Origin: Aquatica leii
Taxonomy: Eukaryota > Arthropoda > Insecta > Coleoptera > Lampyridae
Length of the DNA stretch: 64,000 nt
NCBI GenBank assembly: GCA_035610365.1
Contig: CM069432.1
Location: forward strand, 265,667,177-265,731,176
Direction of reading: 5' to 3'
Both the position numbers and the translations under genes were made by a program. Positions 42,516 to 51,848 of this stretch are shown piece by piece; the first letter of the stretch is position 1, and every line of letters starts with the position of its first letter. The notes beneath the pieces are model-generated. The model was not told the origin of the DNA and made no database searches. It worked only from the letters and a program-made list of their open reading frames with translations.

Positions 42516-44807
42516 TTGGAGCAGTTGGCGATTCAAACCTTTGTAGACGGCCTCCGAGACATCGAAACGCAGCAGACTCTCCGGTTAGCTCGACCGAAGA
42601 CATTGGATGACGCTTTGGTGCATGCTTTGGAGTTTGAAGCAGCAAAACAAGCATCGCAACGAAATGGTCATAGACTCTGCTGTGCTACAGAGGCGCCCGC
42701 GCAAACACTGGAAAGCATCGAAGAGATAGCGCGACGAATACTTCGGGAAAGAGGAGTGACAGCTTTGAACTGCGATGAAATAGGCCATGTACGACGGCAT
42801 TGTACTAAACCTAAGAAGAGGACAAGAAAAGCGCTCGATAATTTGGAACGAGGCGAGCAAAAGAGACAAAAAGTAATCTCATCTAGTCAGACTCCGGAGA
42901 TTACAATCCAAATGGCATCGCCTAGGGAGCAATTTCATAGCATTTATCTCGATGGCAAGATCAATGGGAGAAGCGTCCAGTTACTGGTTGACACGGGAGC
43001 GACGAAGACCATCATTCGTCCTGACATGTTATTGGAAAACGAGAAGACATCACCAGTAACAGTACGACTTCGAACGGCGACGGGCGACGAAATACCTACT
43101 CACGGACAAGTCAAAGTAACCATTGGTTTGGGAAATGGAGTACTCGACCATCAAGTACTGGTAGCCGACATCACGGAAGAAGTTATCCTGGGAATGGACG
43201 TGATAAAGAAGTATGGGTTCCATTTGGATATGAAGAACGATGTCCTGAAGATCGACAATGAAGAAATTCCTTTTCATTCGTCAGAGAAGGCAGCCGTGCG
43301 AGTCTTATTGAGTGAAGGCGTGATTCTGACTGCAAGGACTGAAAGTGTGGTGATGGCACGCCTGGATGGAAATCTCCGGGAAGGCTACATACGTGCGATT
43401 GAACCAATGGAAGGCGGCTTAGTTGAAAAGGGACTACTCGTTGGCAGAACCTTAGTACGAGTAAAGAACACGATGCCAGTAAGGATCTTAAACATCAACT
43501 CAGATCCTGTAACGTTGAAAAAGAAGACCGTGGTGGGCCAATGCACGCCAGTATCACAAATTGTGAGATGCGTGAAGTCGAACGAAGATAGGTCGCCGAA
43601 GAAGTGTCCACAACATCTATTGGACATTCTTACCACCAAATGCCAAAACCTCAGCCAAGACCAGCTGGCTAAAGTTAAAGTGTTGATCCAAAAGTACCAA
43701 GATGTGTTCGCGCTGGAGAGTGGCTCCAAAGGAAGAACTAACGTGGTGAAACATAAAATTAATACCGGAGACGCTCGGCCGATACGACAACATCCACGCA
43801 GACTTCCTTTGGCGAAAATAGAAGAAGCCGAACAAATAATTACGGATATGGAGAGGGAATGCGTGATTGAACCTTCAAGTAGCCCATGGGCATCCCCAGT
43901 GGTACTCGTAAAGAAGAAGGATGGATCAACGAGGTTTTGTGTAGACTACAGACAGCTAAACGACGTGACCAAAAAGGACAGCTACCCTTTACCCAGAATT
44001 GATGATACGCTAGACACCCTGTCAGGATCCCAGTGGTTTTCTACGTTAGATTTAAAGAGTGGATACTGGCAGGTAGAATTAGAACCCAAGGATCGTGAAA
44101 AAACAGCTTTTACGATCGGAACTGGTTTGTGGCAGTTTACTGTAATGCCCTTCGGCCTGTGTAACGCTCCTGCAACGTTCGAGCGTTTGATGGAGACCAT
44201 CTTGCGCGGATTGTCTTGGAAGACGTGCTTGGTTTACCTGGACGACGTGATCGTAGTTGGAAGGTCGTTTGAAGAACACTTGAACAATTTGAAGGAAGTG
44301 TTCCAGCGATTACGTGGGGCTAACCTCAAACTGAGCCCAAAGAAGTGTCACGTATTTAAGAAGGAAGTCCAATACCTTGGCCACGTCGTATCTAGAGATG
44401 GAGTGAGGGCTGACCCAGACAAAATCCGAGCAGTGCAAGCATGGCCAAGACCAATCGACAAACATCAGGTCCGAAGTTTCCTTGGGTTGTGCACTTATTA
44501 TAGAAGATTTGTACCCGGATTTGCCAATATTGCCAAACCATTGACAAAATTTACCGAAGAAAAAGCAGAATTTAGATGGAATGAAGACTGCGAAAGTTCT
44601 TTCAATCAACTAAAACAAGCCCTAGTCACTTCGCCGATTTTGAGTTATCCAAGAGAAGATGGAAAGTTTGTTTTGGATACTGACGCAAGCAATCTGGCCA
44701 TAGGCGCGGTCCTTTCGCAAGTTCAAGATGGACAAGAAAAAGTTATCGCGTATTTTAGCAAGGTTTTGTCTAGACCAGAAAGGAATTATTGCGTGGCTAG
44801 GAGGTAG
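42516..44807 (+). CDS. Gypsy A gag end, protease, RT and start of RNase H
   Basis: 763 codons in one frame. Residues 1-100: end of Gag with a degenerate zinc knuckle (LNCDEIGHVRRHC; the first cysteine is missing). Protease around residue 159: LLVDTGATKTI. RT: CVIEPSSSPWASPVVLVKKK, FCVDYRQLNDVTKKDSYPLP, LWQFTVMPFGLCNAPATFER and catalytic YLDD (44235-44246). RNase H: FVLDTDASNLAIGAVLSQ, then ERNYC. The frame ends at TAG (44805-44807) where the family has Glu. Gag and Pol share one frame here, unlike Gypsy B. The polymerase active site is intact, but the protein would lack the rest of RNase H and the integrase. Confidence 0.9.
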   Translation: MEQLAIQTFVDGLRDIETQQTLRLARPKTLDDALVHALEFEAAKQASQRNGHRLCCATEAPAQTLESIEEIARRILRERGVTALNCDEIGHVRRHCTKPKKRTRKALDNLERGEQKRQKVISSSQTPEITIQMASPREQFHSIYLDGKINGRSVQLLVDTGATKTIIRPDMLLENEKTSPVTVRLRTATGDEIPTHGQVKVTIGLGNGVLDHQVLVADITEEVILGMDVIKKYGFHLDMKNDVLKIDNEEIPFHSSEKAAVRVLLSEGVILTARTESVVMARLDGNLREGYIRAIEPMEGGLVEKGLLVGRTLVRVKNTMPVRILNINSDPVTLKKKTVVGQCTPVSQIVRCVKSNEDRSPKKCPQHLLDILTTKCQNLSQDQLAKVKVLIQKYQDVFALESGSKGRTNVVKHKINTGDARPIRQHPRRLPLAKIEEAEQIITDMERECVIEPSSSPWASPVVLVKKKDGSTRFCVDYRQLNDVTKKDSYPLPRIDDTLDTLSGSQWFSTLDLKSGYWQVELEPKDREKTAFTIGTGLWQFTVMPFGLCNAPATFERLMETILRGLSWKTCLVYLDDVIVVGRSFEEHLNNLKEVFQRLRGANLKLSPKKCHVFKKEVQYLGHVVSRDGVRADPDKIRAVQAWPRPIDKHQVRSFLGLCTYYRRFVPGFANIAKPLTKFTEEKAEFRWNEDCESSFNQLKQALVTSPILSYPREDGKFVLDTDASNLAIGAVLSQVQDGQEKVIAYFSKVLSRPERNYCVARR

Positions 44808-46522
44808 CTGTTAGCAGTCGTTAAGTCCATCGAACATTTCTACAAGTATTTGTATGGACGAAAATTTTTACTGAGAACAGACCACGCCGCTTTAAAATGG
44901 CTTCTGCAGTTCCGTAACCCAGAAGGACAAGTGGCAAGATGGATCGAGAGACTGCAAGAGTATGACTATGACACAGAACACCGTGCCGGAAGCAGTCATC
45001 GGAACGCTGATGCCTTGTCCAGAAGACCATGTCCGGCGGACTGCAGCCATTGTTCGCGACTGGAAGAAAAAGTCGAATGTCTTCGGAGAACTGCTGTGGT
45101 TGATGATGAGTGGGAACCTGAGCAGTTACGTCGCGAACAAGAAGACGATCCTGAAATAAGACTACTCCTGGACTGGAAAGAAAGCGGCCGACGACCAACC
45201 TGGGAAGAAGTGAGTGCTTTGGACAGAAATATCAAAGCGTACTGGGCGCAGTGGGACTCCTTGATAGTAGAAGACGGTCTTCTTAAGCGATCCCTAGAAA
45301 GTGCCGTGGGCACGGGAAACAGACTACAGCTGGTAGTGCCAAACAGCAGGGTGACAGAAGTGTTGAAGCATCTCCACGATGGGACATCAGGAGGACACTT
45401 TGGCATTAAGAAGACGTTGGTTAAAGTGCGAGAACGATTCTACTGGATAACTGCAAAGAGGACGTCATGAAATGGTGCCGTAAATGCATAATCTGCGCAT
45501 CAGGAAATGGTCCAGCGAGAAAGCGTAAAGCACCCATGAAACAATACAACGTAGGAAGCCCTTTGGAAAGAGTAGCGATTGACATCGCAGGGCCGTTCCC
45601 AGAATCCGATTCGGGAAATAAATACATCCTGGTGGCGATGGATTATTTCACGAAATGGACGGAGGCTTACGCCATACCCAACCAGGAAGCAGCTACAGTC
45701 GCAGACGTATTAGTAAAGGAGTTTTTCTGCCGGTTTGGAGTTCCGTTGGAATTACACTCCGATCAAGGCCGCAATTTTGAGTCTGGGCTGTTTCAAGAAG
45801 TTTGCCGACTGTTAGGAATTAAGAAGACTAGGACAACGCCTCTCCATCCTCAATCTGACGGCATGGTTGAACGGATGAATCGAACAATGGGCAAGTACTT
45901 AGCCAAGGTAGTGTCCGAACACCAAAGAGACTGGGATCAGTACTTGCACCTTTTCTTAATGGCATACCGATCATCCGTTCACGAAAGCACAGGCCAAACA
46001 CCATCCTGTGTCATGCTCGGTCGTGAGATAAGATTACCATGCGATCTTCAATTTGGGTGAAGACCGGAAGAAGAAGTTGCTGGAGAAGATTACGTCAGCA
46101 AGCTGGCCAAGAGGTTAGACGAAGTACATGAAGAGGTCCGCAAAAACACACAAATTGCCAGCGACAGGATGAAAACAAGATATGACGTCAAGGCGCAAAA
46201 TGGTGGGTTTCAACCTGGCGATATGGTCTGGTTGTATAACCCTCAAAGGAGACGTGGTTTGTCGCCGAAGCTGCAAAGGCAATGGGAGGGCCCCTATGAA
46301 GTCCTGCAGCGTATTAACGACGTTATATACCGCATCCGAAAACCGCCCAGAGGCAAGCCAAAAGTGGTCCACGTCGATCGTCTAGCCCCGTTTGCTAGCG
46401 ATAACCACAATGCGCAAGTTCAGGTCCGAACCAGAGTAGTAAGTAGCAGAACCAGGAATCCAATCGAAGAAATGGAGTTCGAGAAGTTTATGAACTTATA
46501 CGGAGGTTCTGGAAAAGCTAGG
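44808..46522 (+). pseudogene. Gypsy A RNase H end and integrase
   Basis: Continues after the stop: LLRTDHAALKWLL (RNase H) and GSSHRNADALSRR. Then the integrase zinc site HLHDGTSGGHFGIKKTL, separated by a frameshift near 45455 from KWCRKCIICASG. The core is IDIAGPFPES, HSDQGRNF and HPQSDGMVERMNRT (D,D,E). A TGA at 46058-46060 interrupts the frame after CDLQFG, after which the same frame runs on through RYDVKAQNGGFQPGDMVWLY, the GPYEVLQ module and HVDRLAPF to the macro domain. Three lesions are visible in this stretch: the stop at its start, the frameshift and the TGA. Confidence 0.88.
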
Positions 46523-47017
46523 TTCGGAGTTACCACCGAGGAACAACAAGACCTGTTCCAGACACAAAAAGATTACGCCATCGCACATTGCGTGAGCGAG
46601 GACCTTGACATGTCCAAAGGGGTTGCAGTCGTGTTTAAAAAGAAGTTTGGGCAGCTAGATGAATTACGAAGACAGCAACCAGCAGTCGGAAAAGTTTTAG
46701 GACTACGTGGTGACGGACGCTTCGTTTTCTATCTGGTCACCAAGAAATACTCACGTGTCAAGCCGTTATACAAAGATCTGTGGCGAACATTATGGAGTCT
46801 CAAGAGACAAATGGAGATCCATCATGTTAAGAAATTGGCAGTACCCAAGCTTGGTTGTGGCTTAGATCAACTGAATTGGAGGACAGTTCGAAACATGTTG
46901 GAGGTCGTCTTCCGAGGAACAGGCATTCAAGTGTTGGTCTGTAGTTACCAACCGAGGAGAGTATTGGGTCAGGAAAAGTCCATTGACTGTTACTTTTATG
47001 GTAAAGGAAGTTGCTGA
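46523..47017 (+). CDS. TARG1/OARD1-like macro domain at the C-terminus of Gypsy A pol
   Basis: The domain spans about 46523-46954, in the same uninterrupted frame as the integrase C-terminus (frame open 46061-47017). In order: EEQQDLF, YAIAHCVSEDLDMSKGVAVV, FKKKFGQLDELRRQQ, GKVLGLRGDGRFVFYLVTKK and KLAVPKLGCGLDQLNW. This order and spacing match terminal ADP-ribose glycohydrolase TARG1 (OARD1), a macro domain that removes ADP-ribose from glutamate and aspartate. The lysine of TKK (46742-46744) and the aspartate of GCGLD (46865-46867) correspond to the two catalytic residues of that family. About 20 residues follow the domain. An insect retrotransposon with this domain is not standard; capture from a host gene is inferred. 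Confidence 0.87.
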   Translation, partial: FGVTTEEQQDLFQTQKDYAIAHCVSEDLDMSKGVAVVFKKKFGQLDELRRQQPAVGKVLGLRGDGRFVFYLVTKKYSRVKPLYKDLWRTLWSLKRQMEIHHVKKLAVPKLGCGLDQLNWRTVRNMLEVVFRGTGIQVLVCSYQPRRVLGQEKSIDCYFYGKGSC

Positions 47018-47100
47018 AATGGAGGAAGCTGCCGCTATCGCCACGATCCCTTTTACCGGTGTCACATCCAGTCTCCTGTTCTGGGACAGAACAGTCCTAA

Positions 47101-47111
47101 GAAGGGGGCAG
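47101..47111 (+). other. Polypurine tract, Gypsy A
   Basis: GAAGGGGGCAG immediately before the 3' LTR. Confidence 0.7.
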
Positions 47112-47562
47112 TGAAACGTTCGAGAAATTATTTACAAATGCAAGAGCCTTCTAGAAGCTGTCTAGAAGATATAGCGAAAAGTAAGGAACGCTCGAGAAGG
47201 ATTCGCCGATGGCTATAAATGCCGAAGATGGAAATCGTAGGTCAGTTATTGTCGAAACGCGAATGCAGCTGTATTAAGAAGATTATCAAGTGGAAATAAA
47301 TCGTTAGTACGCGTGTGTCTACATAAATATACCGAGAATAATCGTGTACGTGATTATTAGTGTAAACAAGTGCGAGGCTATCCGAGGACGTTATCTTATC
47401 TTAAGTAATAGTGTTATACAACGGTTATACATAAATTATAGTGTAAGTGTTTTTATTATTAGATTTAATTAGTTCGGTTAATTTAAAAGTGTACATATTT
47501 TTAGAATAAGTAAACGTATTTTTAATCGTTTAAATAAAAAGTTTAATAATAAATACGCAACA
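47112..47562 (+). repeat. 3' LTR of Gypsy A
   Basis: 451 bp, the same ends as 31428-31871 but with many substitutions and a small insertion near 47405-47430 (ATAGTGTTATACAACGG). Confidence 0.9.
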
Positions 47563-47566
47563 TTAT

Positions 47567-49878
47567 AGTAGTATTATTGATTGTTGGCGTTTGCCGTTGA
47601 ACTTTTACCTTTTACTTTAACTGTAAGAGCATTCTTATATAAAAATTTGATGCGTGTGTGCGTTTTTTTTTATTAATCTGTATACATACATTTTCATTTC
47701 TAACACATGGTATGCATGCATCTATGAATACGTACATACATTCGCTCTAATTGTCGGTAGAGTGCGCTTCCCAATCTGTCAACTAACCATTGATTAATTT
47801 ACAAAATCGTATTTTTAAAACAACATTAATCTTCAGTAGAAACTATTAACGTACATTTTCTACGTACAGGATCAACGCAAGCATGTTTTCAAATTCTAAC
47901 ATATAAACATGCGAGTTTTGATCCATCCAAGGCTTACTTAGTTTTATTTTAAATAAATTATTAGATTATAAACGCAAATAATCTTTTTCTAACAATTGCG
48001 TTTTGTATCAACAGCTTAAATGTGTTTTTGTTTTCATTATTATTGAAAGAAAAAGTGACAAATCCATTTGACAATCGTCGACCATTTTTCGAATAAATTT
48101 TCATAAATTAAAATAGAAATAGCTTCTAAATTTGTATTTTTAATGTGGTAAACCGGAAAAGTGTTATATTTTTCGAAACGGGTCGTCGTATTGAAACGAT
48201 CTTTTTTAAAGTTAGATCAAATGTATTTTTAGATCGGCCACAGTTGGTTACCTCCAATAAATTATTTGAAAAACCTACCCGCCCAGTAACCTTATTCAAC
48301 AACTTTTAATTGTACAAAAGAGTGTTGCGAGTGCGCCTGTCTGTTGACCGAATAGTTGTTGCAATAGTTAGTCAGCGGCCGTTTGTAGCGATGCCGTCAT
48401 CACTAAATATACCGATTTATTATTAAAAGTAAAGCGCTTTTATAAATTAAAAGAAAATCGAATCGAAGTAGGCTGCGAGAGCGTTACTTAATCGAACAAT
48501 ACACGAAAGACATTTTTAAATGTAACGGTGATGTGTTTTTAGTGATCGTTTGATAGAAAAACTGCATTGTGCGATAATGCATTCGTAATCTTGATCTTAT
48601 ACAAAGGTAAGAATACTGTTTTTAATAACTTTAAATAAAACCGGTTTTAATTCGTTCAAAAAAAAGCTCGTCAAAAGCGTTTTCAAAAATGTGTGGAAGG
48701 GTGCGTTTGATGCTCCCGTTTGAATATCAATCAACAGGTGGTGATTATATTTTAGCGAAGTTATTCTTTACTGCAAATACAACTAAAGCCAATTTAGAAT
48801 TTTAATTCATACGGGTTTATTACATCATAGACGATTCGTTTCAAGGTTTTTTACAATGTACATATTTTTAATTTTCCACAGTCTACTTGATTGCTAAATA
48901 AATTGAATTACTCCGCGCCTACTTTGATCGTTGGTGCGTTATAAACCCTTATTATAGATTTTCAATATTTAGTTTATCGATTTGAAGAAACTACTGTTTC
49001 TGCTACTCTAAATTATTGGAATCGTTTCTAGGTAATTTATACCACAAGTTTGAAATGAAGTCAACTGATACATTTCTTAAGAAAACGATACAGCAACAAT
49101 GACATCACGATCTTAGAATTATTATTTGTCTGGACTAACAGTTCCATCATCTGTTATATGGTTGTCACAATTCCGAAATCGGTGCCGGCAATTCTCAGAA
49201 ACTTGACGCTTTCACTTAAAATATTGGTTCTTAATTTGTTTTTATGTTGTTGGCTTGTATTTATTATCTGCTGCTTTTATTTTTGAAATTTCGAGAATTA
49301 CAAATTTGTTTTTAAAAATCCATCTTATACATCTGCGATTTGGTGCAGAGGTTTTTAGATAAAGAACCAATTTAGTCTTTGTATGAGAAATGGTCATTTC
49401 GAAAAATTAAAAATGGCCGTCTCGTATTAAATGTTAAATAATTTCAGTTCTTATAACTCCAGAATAAGTTTTAACGTAATGCAGACAACGTAAACCAGAA
49501 CTGTCTTACCCGTTGGGGTTCTGAGCTGGAACCGCGTCCTGTTACTTCCTCTAACCCAGCGAGTATGGACAATGACCGCGGAAGTTTGCATCACAAGTTA
49601 GACATTAACATTCTTTCGCCATTTTTGATTTTAAAAATTTTTAATTTTTTTGTTCTTAAAAAATAGTTAAACGAAAAAAGTAATTTTACCGCTTTAATAA
49701 AAAATGAATAAAAAGAAAATTAATATTTTACGATCAGAATAATTATTGATGGATGAAATTTGACTTTGACTAAACTCGTATTCTTTGGCAATATTAAAAA
49801 TATCATGGATTATTATACCACTCATGTATTAAACTACCATTAATTCGATCAATAACGTCAGTAATTTTCAACGTTTGC
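47567..49878. other. No recognisable gene
   Basis: AT-rich anonymous sequence. A good splice-donor sequence (AAAGGTAAGAATA) at about 48604 follows a GC-mixed stretch at 48300-48600; an untranslated first exon of a host gene on the plus strand is possible but unsupported. Confidence 0.35.
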
Positions 49879-50359
49879 ACACTCAACTAAACAAAAAACG
49901 GGACACTTATATTAGCTCGATTGAAATAGTTAGCGGTGTAAACTAGGCTTGTTAACGAATTCCGTTCGCGATGCTATCGAAGAAATTCAAATTAAACAAA
50001 TAATAAACATTGACAATACCAGAAGGTCAAATCGTGTATCTGAAAAACTAAAAAATTAATATAATCTTATTTTTAATGATTTGGAACAGCAATATACACA
50101 CGAAAATATTTTGTATAAAAATAAAATGCAGTTTTCTGTTTGAAATTATTCAAAAACAAGAATATATTGATTTTTGCGAATAAACGATTTGACCTTCTGG
50201 TATTGTCAATATTTATTATTTGTTTAATTTGAATTTTTTGAATAGCATCGCGAACGGCCACGGATGCATGTCGATCGCATTTGCACAAGCACAAGTTTAC
50301 ACCGCTAACTATTTCAATCGAACTAACCAAGGTGTCCCGTTTTTTGTTTAGTTGAGTGT
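49879..50359. mobile_element. Fold-back element with long inverted arms
   Basis: Arms 49879-50035 and 50184-50359 are imperfect inverse copies. The outer ends read ACACTCAACTAAAC and its complement, followed by AAAAAACGGGACAC. TA is present at the right flank but not cleanly at the left. No coding capacity. A Tc1/mariner-type MITE is possible. Confidence 0.75.
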
Positions 50360-50558
50360 ACTTACCTAACAATGAAGAGTTATTTCATAGAACTCTTTTC
50401 AAAAATCAGTACTCTCTTTTGTTAACTTTAACCTTGCTAAATGTAGCACTTCTAGGTTTTGCACTAATTTGCATATATCACATTGATATTCCTTCGACGC
50501 AATATCTTCGTATAACCGATCACTTTAAATGGTACCAATTAATGTAGTCATCTAATAT

Positions 50559-50865
50559 AGAAAACTATAAATTAGTACGGAGGGTAGAAAAGTTGTCATT
50601 GGATTTAATGACAGCGAAAGTCAATAAATGATCTATTGACAAGTGACGCTGTATAGTTGTGGAAACACATCGGTGTATCCTAGCGCTGACAAGTTCCTAA
50701 AGAACGAAACAGCTGTTCGCTAGTTTTGATGTTGTACTGACATTGTTCCTAACCTATTTTATAGTTGGGATTTTGACAGCGTCACTTGTCAATAGATCAT
50801 TGACTTTCGCTGTCTTTAAATCCAATGATAACTTTTCTACCCTCCGTACTAATTTATAGTTTTCT
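50559..50865. mobile_element. MITE with about 94-bp terminal inverted repeats
   Basis: The left arm (50559 to about 50652) begins AGAAAACTATAAATTAGTAC. The right arm (about 50770-50865) is its near-perfect complement. The loop of about 115 bp is unique. The arms could fold into a strong hairpin. Confidence 0.85.
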
Positions 50866-51840
50866 GTATTATCATACGTGGTATTTTTACCACAAGATGG
50901 CATTCTAAAAACATTTTAAATAGTCATCTAATGCTTTTTTTTCTAAATCTTTGTCGGTATCGCTGATAAAGTCTTCCTCGCATATTTATCTTTAGTCTTA
51001 TTCTTCGTCTTATTTTTTATTGTAGCAGCTTTATATACATTCTCGATGTCTTGTTTGCCAACATTTCTGGTTTTTGATAGCTTGCTTCTGTTCCTTTTAT
51101 ACGTTTGTTTTTAAAATTTTCTCATTCTTTTCCTGTTCCTGGTTTAAGTAGTATCTCCTCCATTGGACCTGAGAAAGTCAGATAAGCGTCGAGAGGATTC
51201 TTGTATTTTTCGGGTTCCCTGTTGACTTGGAAATTTCCTTAATTTCTTTTGCAACTCCACTATTTTGATATCTATTCTTATTTTCAGTCATCAATAGTTC
51301 TTCTCGTCTTTTAGGCGACCTTCATTTAGTTCGTTATCTATATCTTTTGATTTCGCAATTTCTCACTTTGTCCTTTTCTTCTTGCTCCTTCTATAACCAT
51401 TGTTTCTTCATCTAGGTCAGTTCTTACATTTTTCGTTCTTTCGATTCTTTGTTTATCTTTTTCTTCAGTAAGTTCTTTCTTCTTAAAGTTTGCAGCTCTC
51501 ACTTCGTTGTTTTTTTCTCCTTTTTGTGTACTTTCTCCGCATTCTGCATTTTTGCATCTCTATCGAGGTTCGCATGTGGCATTTCTTTGCTGTTTTTTCA
51601 CGTTCGCGATGTTCTACCGGATTTTCTTTAAAATTCTTCTTTTAATCCTGAACGACCATTGAAATCATTTTCTACTTTTTTCGTTCATCACTCGATTCGC
51701 CTTTTGATATGAATGGATCTGGAGACGAATTATAAACTCTGTGTAGTTCTATTATTTCCTGAGTTACAATGAGATTCCTACCATGATATATGCAAAGAGT
51801 TGCGAAAGAATTCAGTTCTCTGAATTCGTAGCCCCTTTTG
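50866..51840. other. No clear gene; lysine-rich minus-strand reading
   Basis: The plus strand is T-rich. Read on the minus strand it gives a highly charged Lys/Glu/Arg-rich stretch over broken frames at 51050-51700, possibly the far end of Gypsy D pol or a low-complexity region. Confidence 0.3.
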
Positions 51841-51848
51841 ATGTAGCC

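Larger units (their letters stand above)
31424..47566 (+). mobile_element. Gypsy A: Ty3/Gypsy retrotransposon with macro domain, interrupted
   Basis: Bounded by LTRs 31428-31871 and 47112-47562 and by the 4-bp target duplication TTAT (31424-31427, 47563-47566). Layout: gag, protease, RT, RNase H, integrase, then a macro domain in the integrase frame. Gypsy B is inserted in gag. Stops and frameshifts in gag, RNase H and integrase mean it can no longer make its full proteins. The two LTRs differ at many positions by eye, more than the Gypsy B pair, so A is older than B, as the nesting also requires. Confidence 0.92.
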
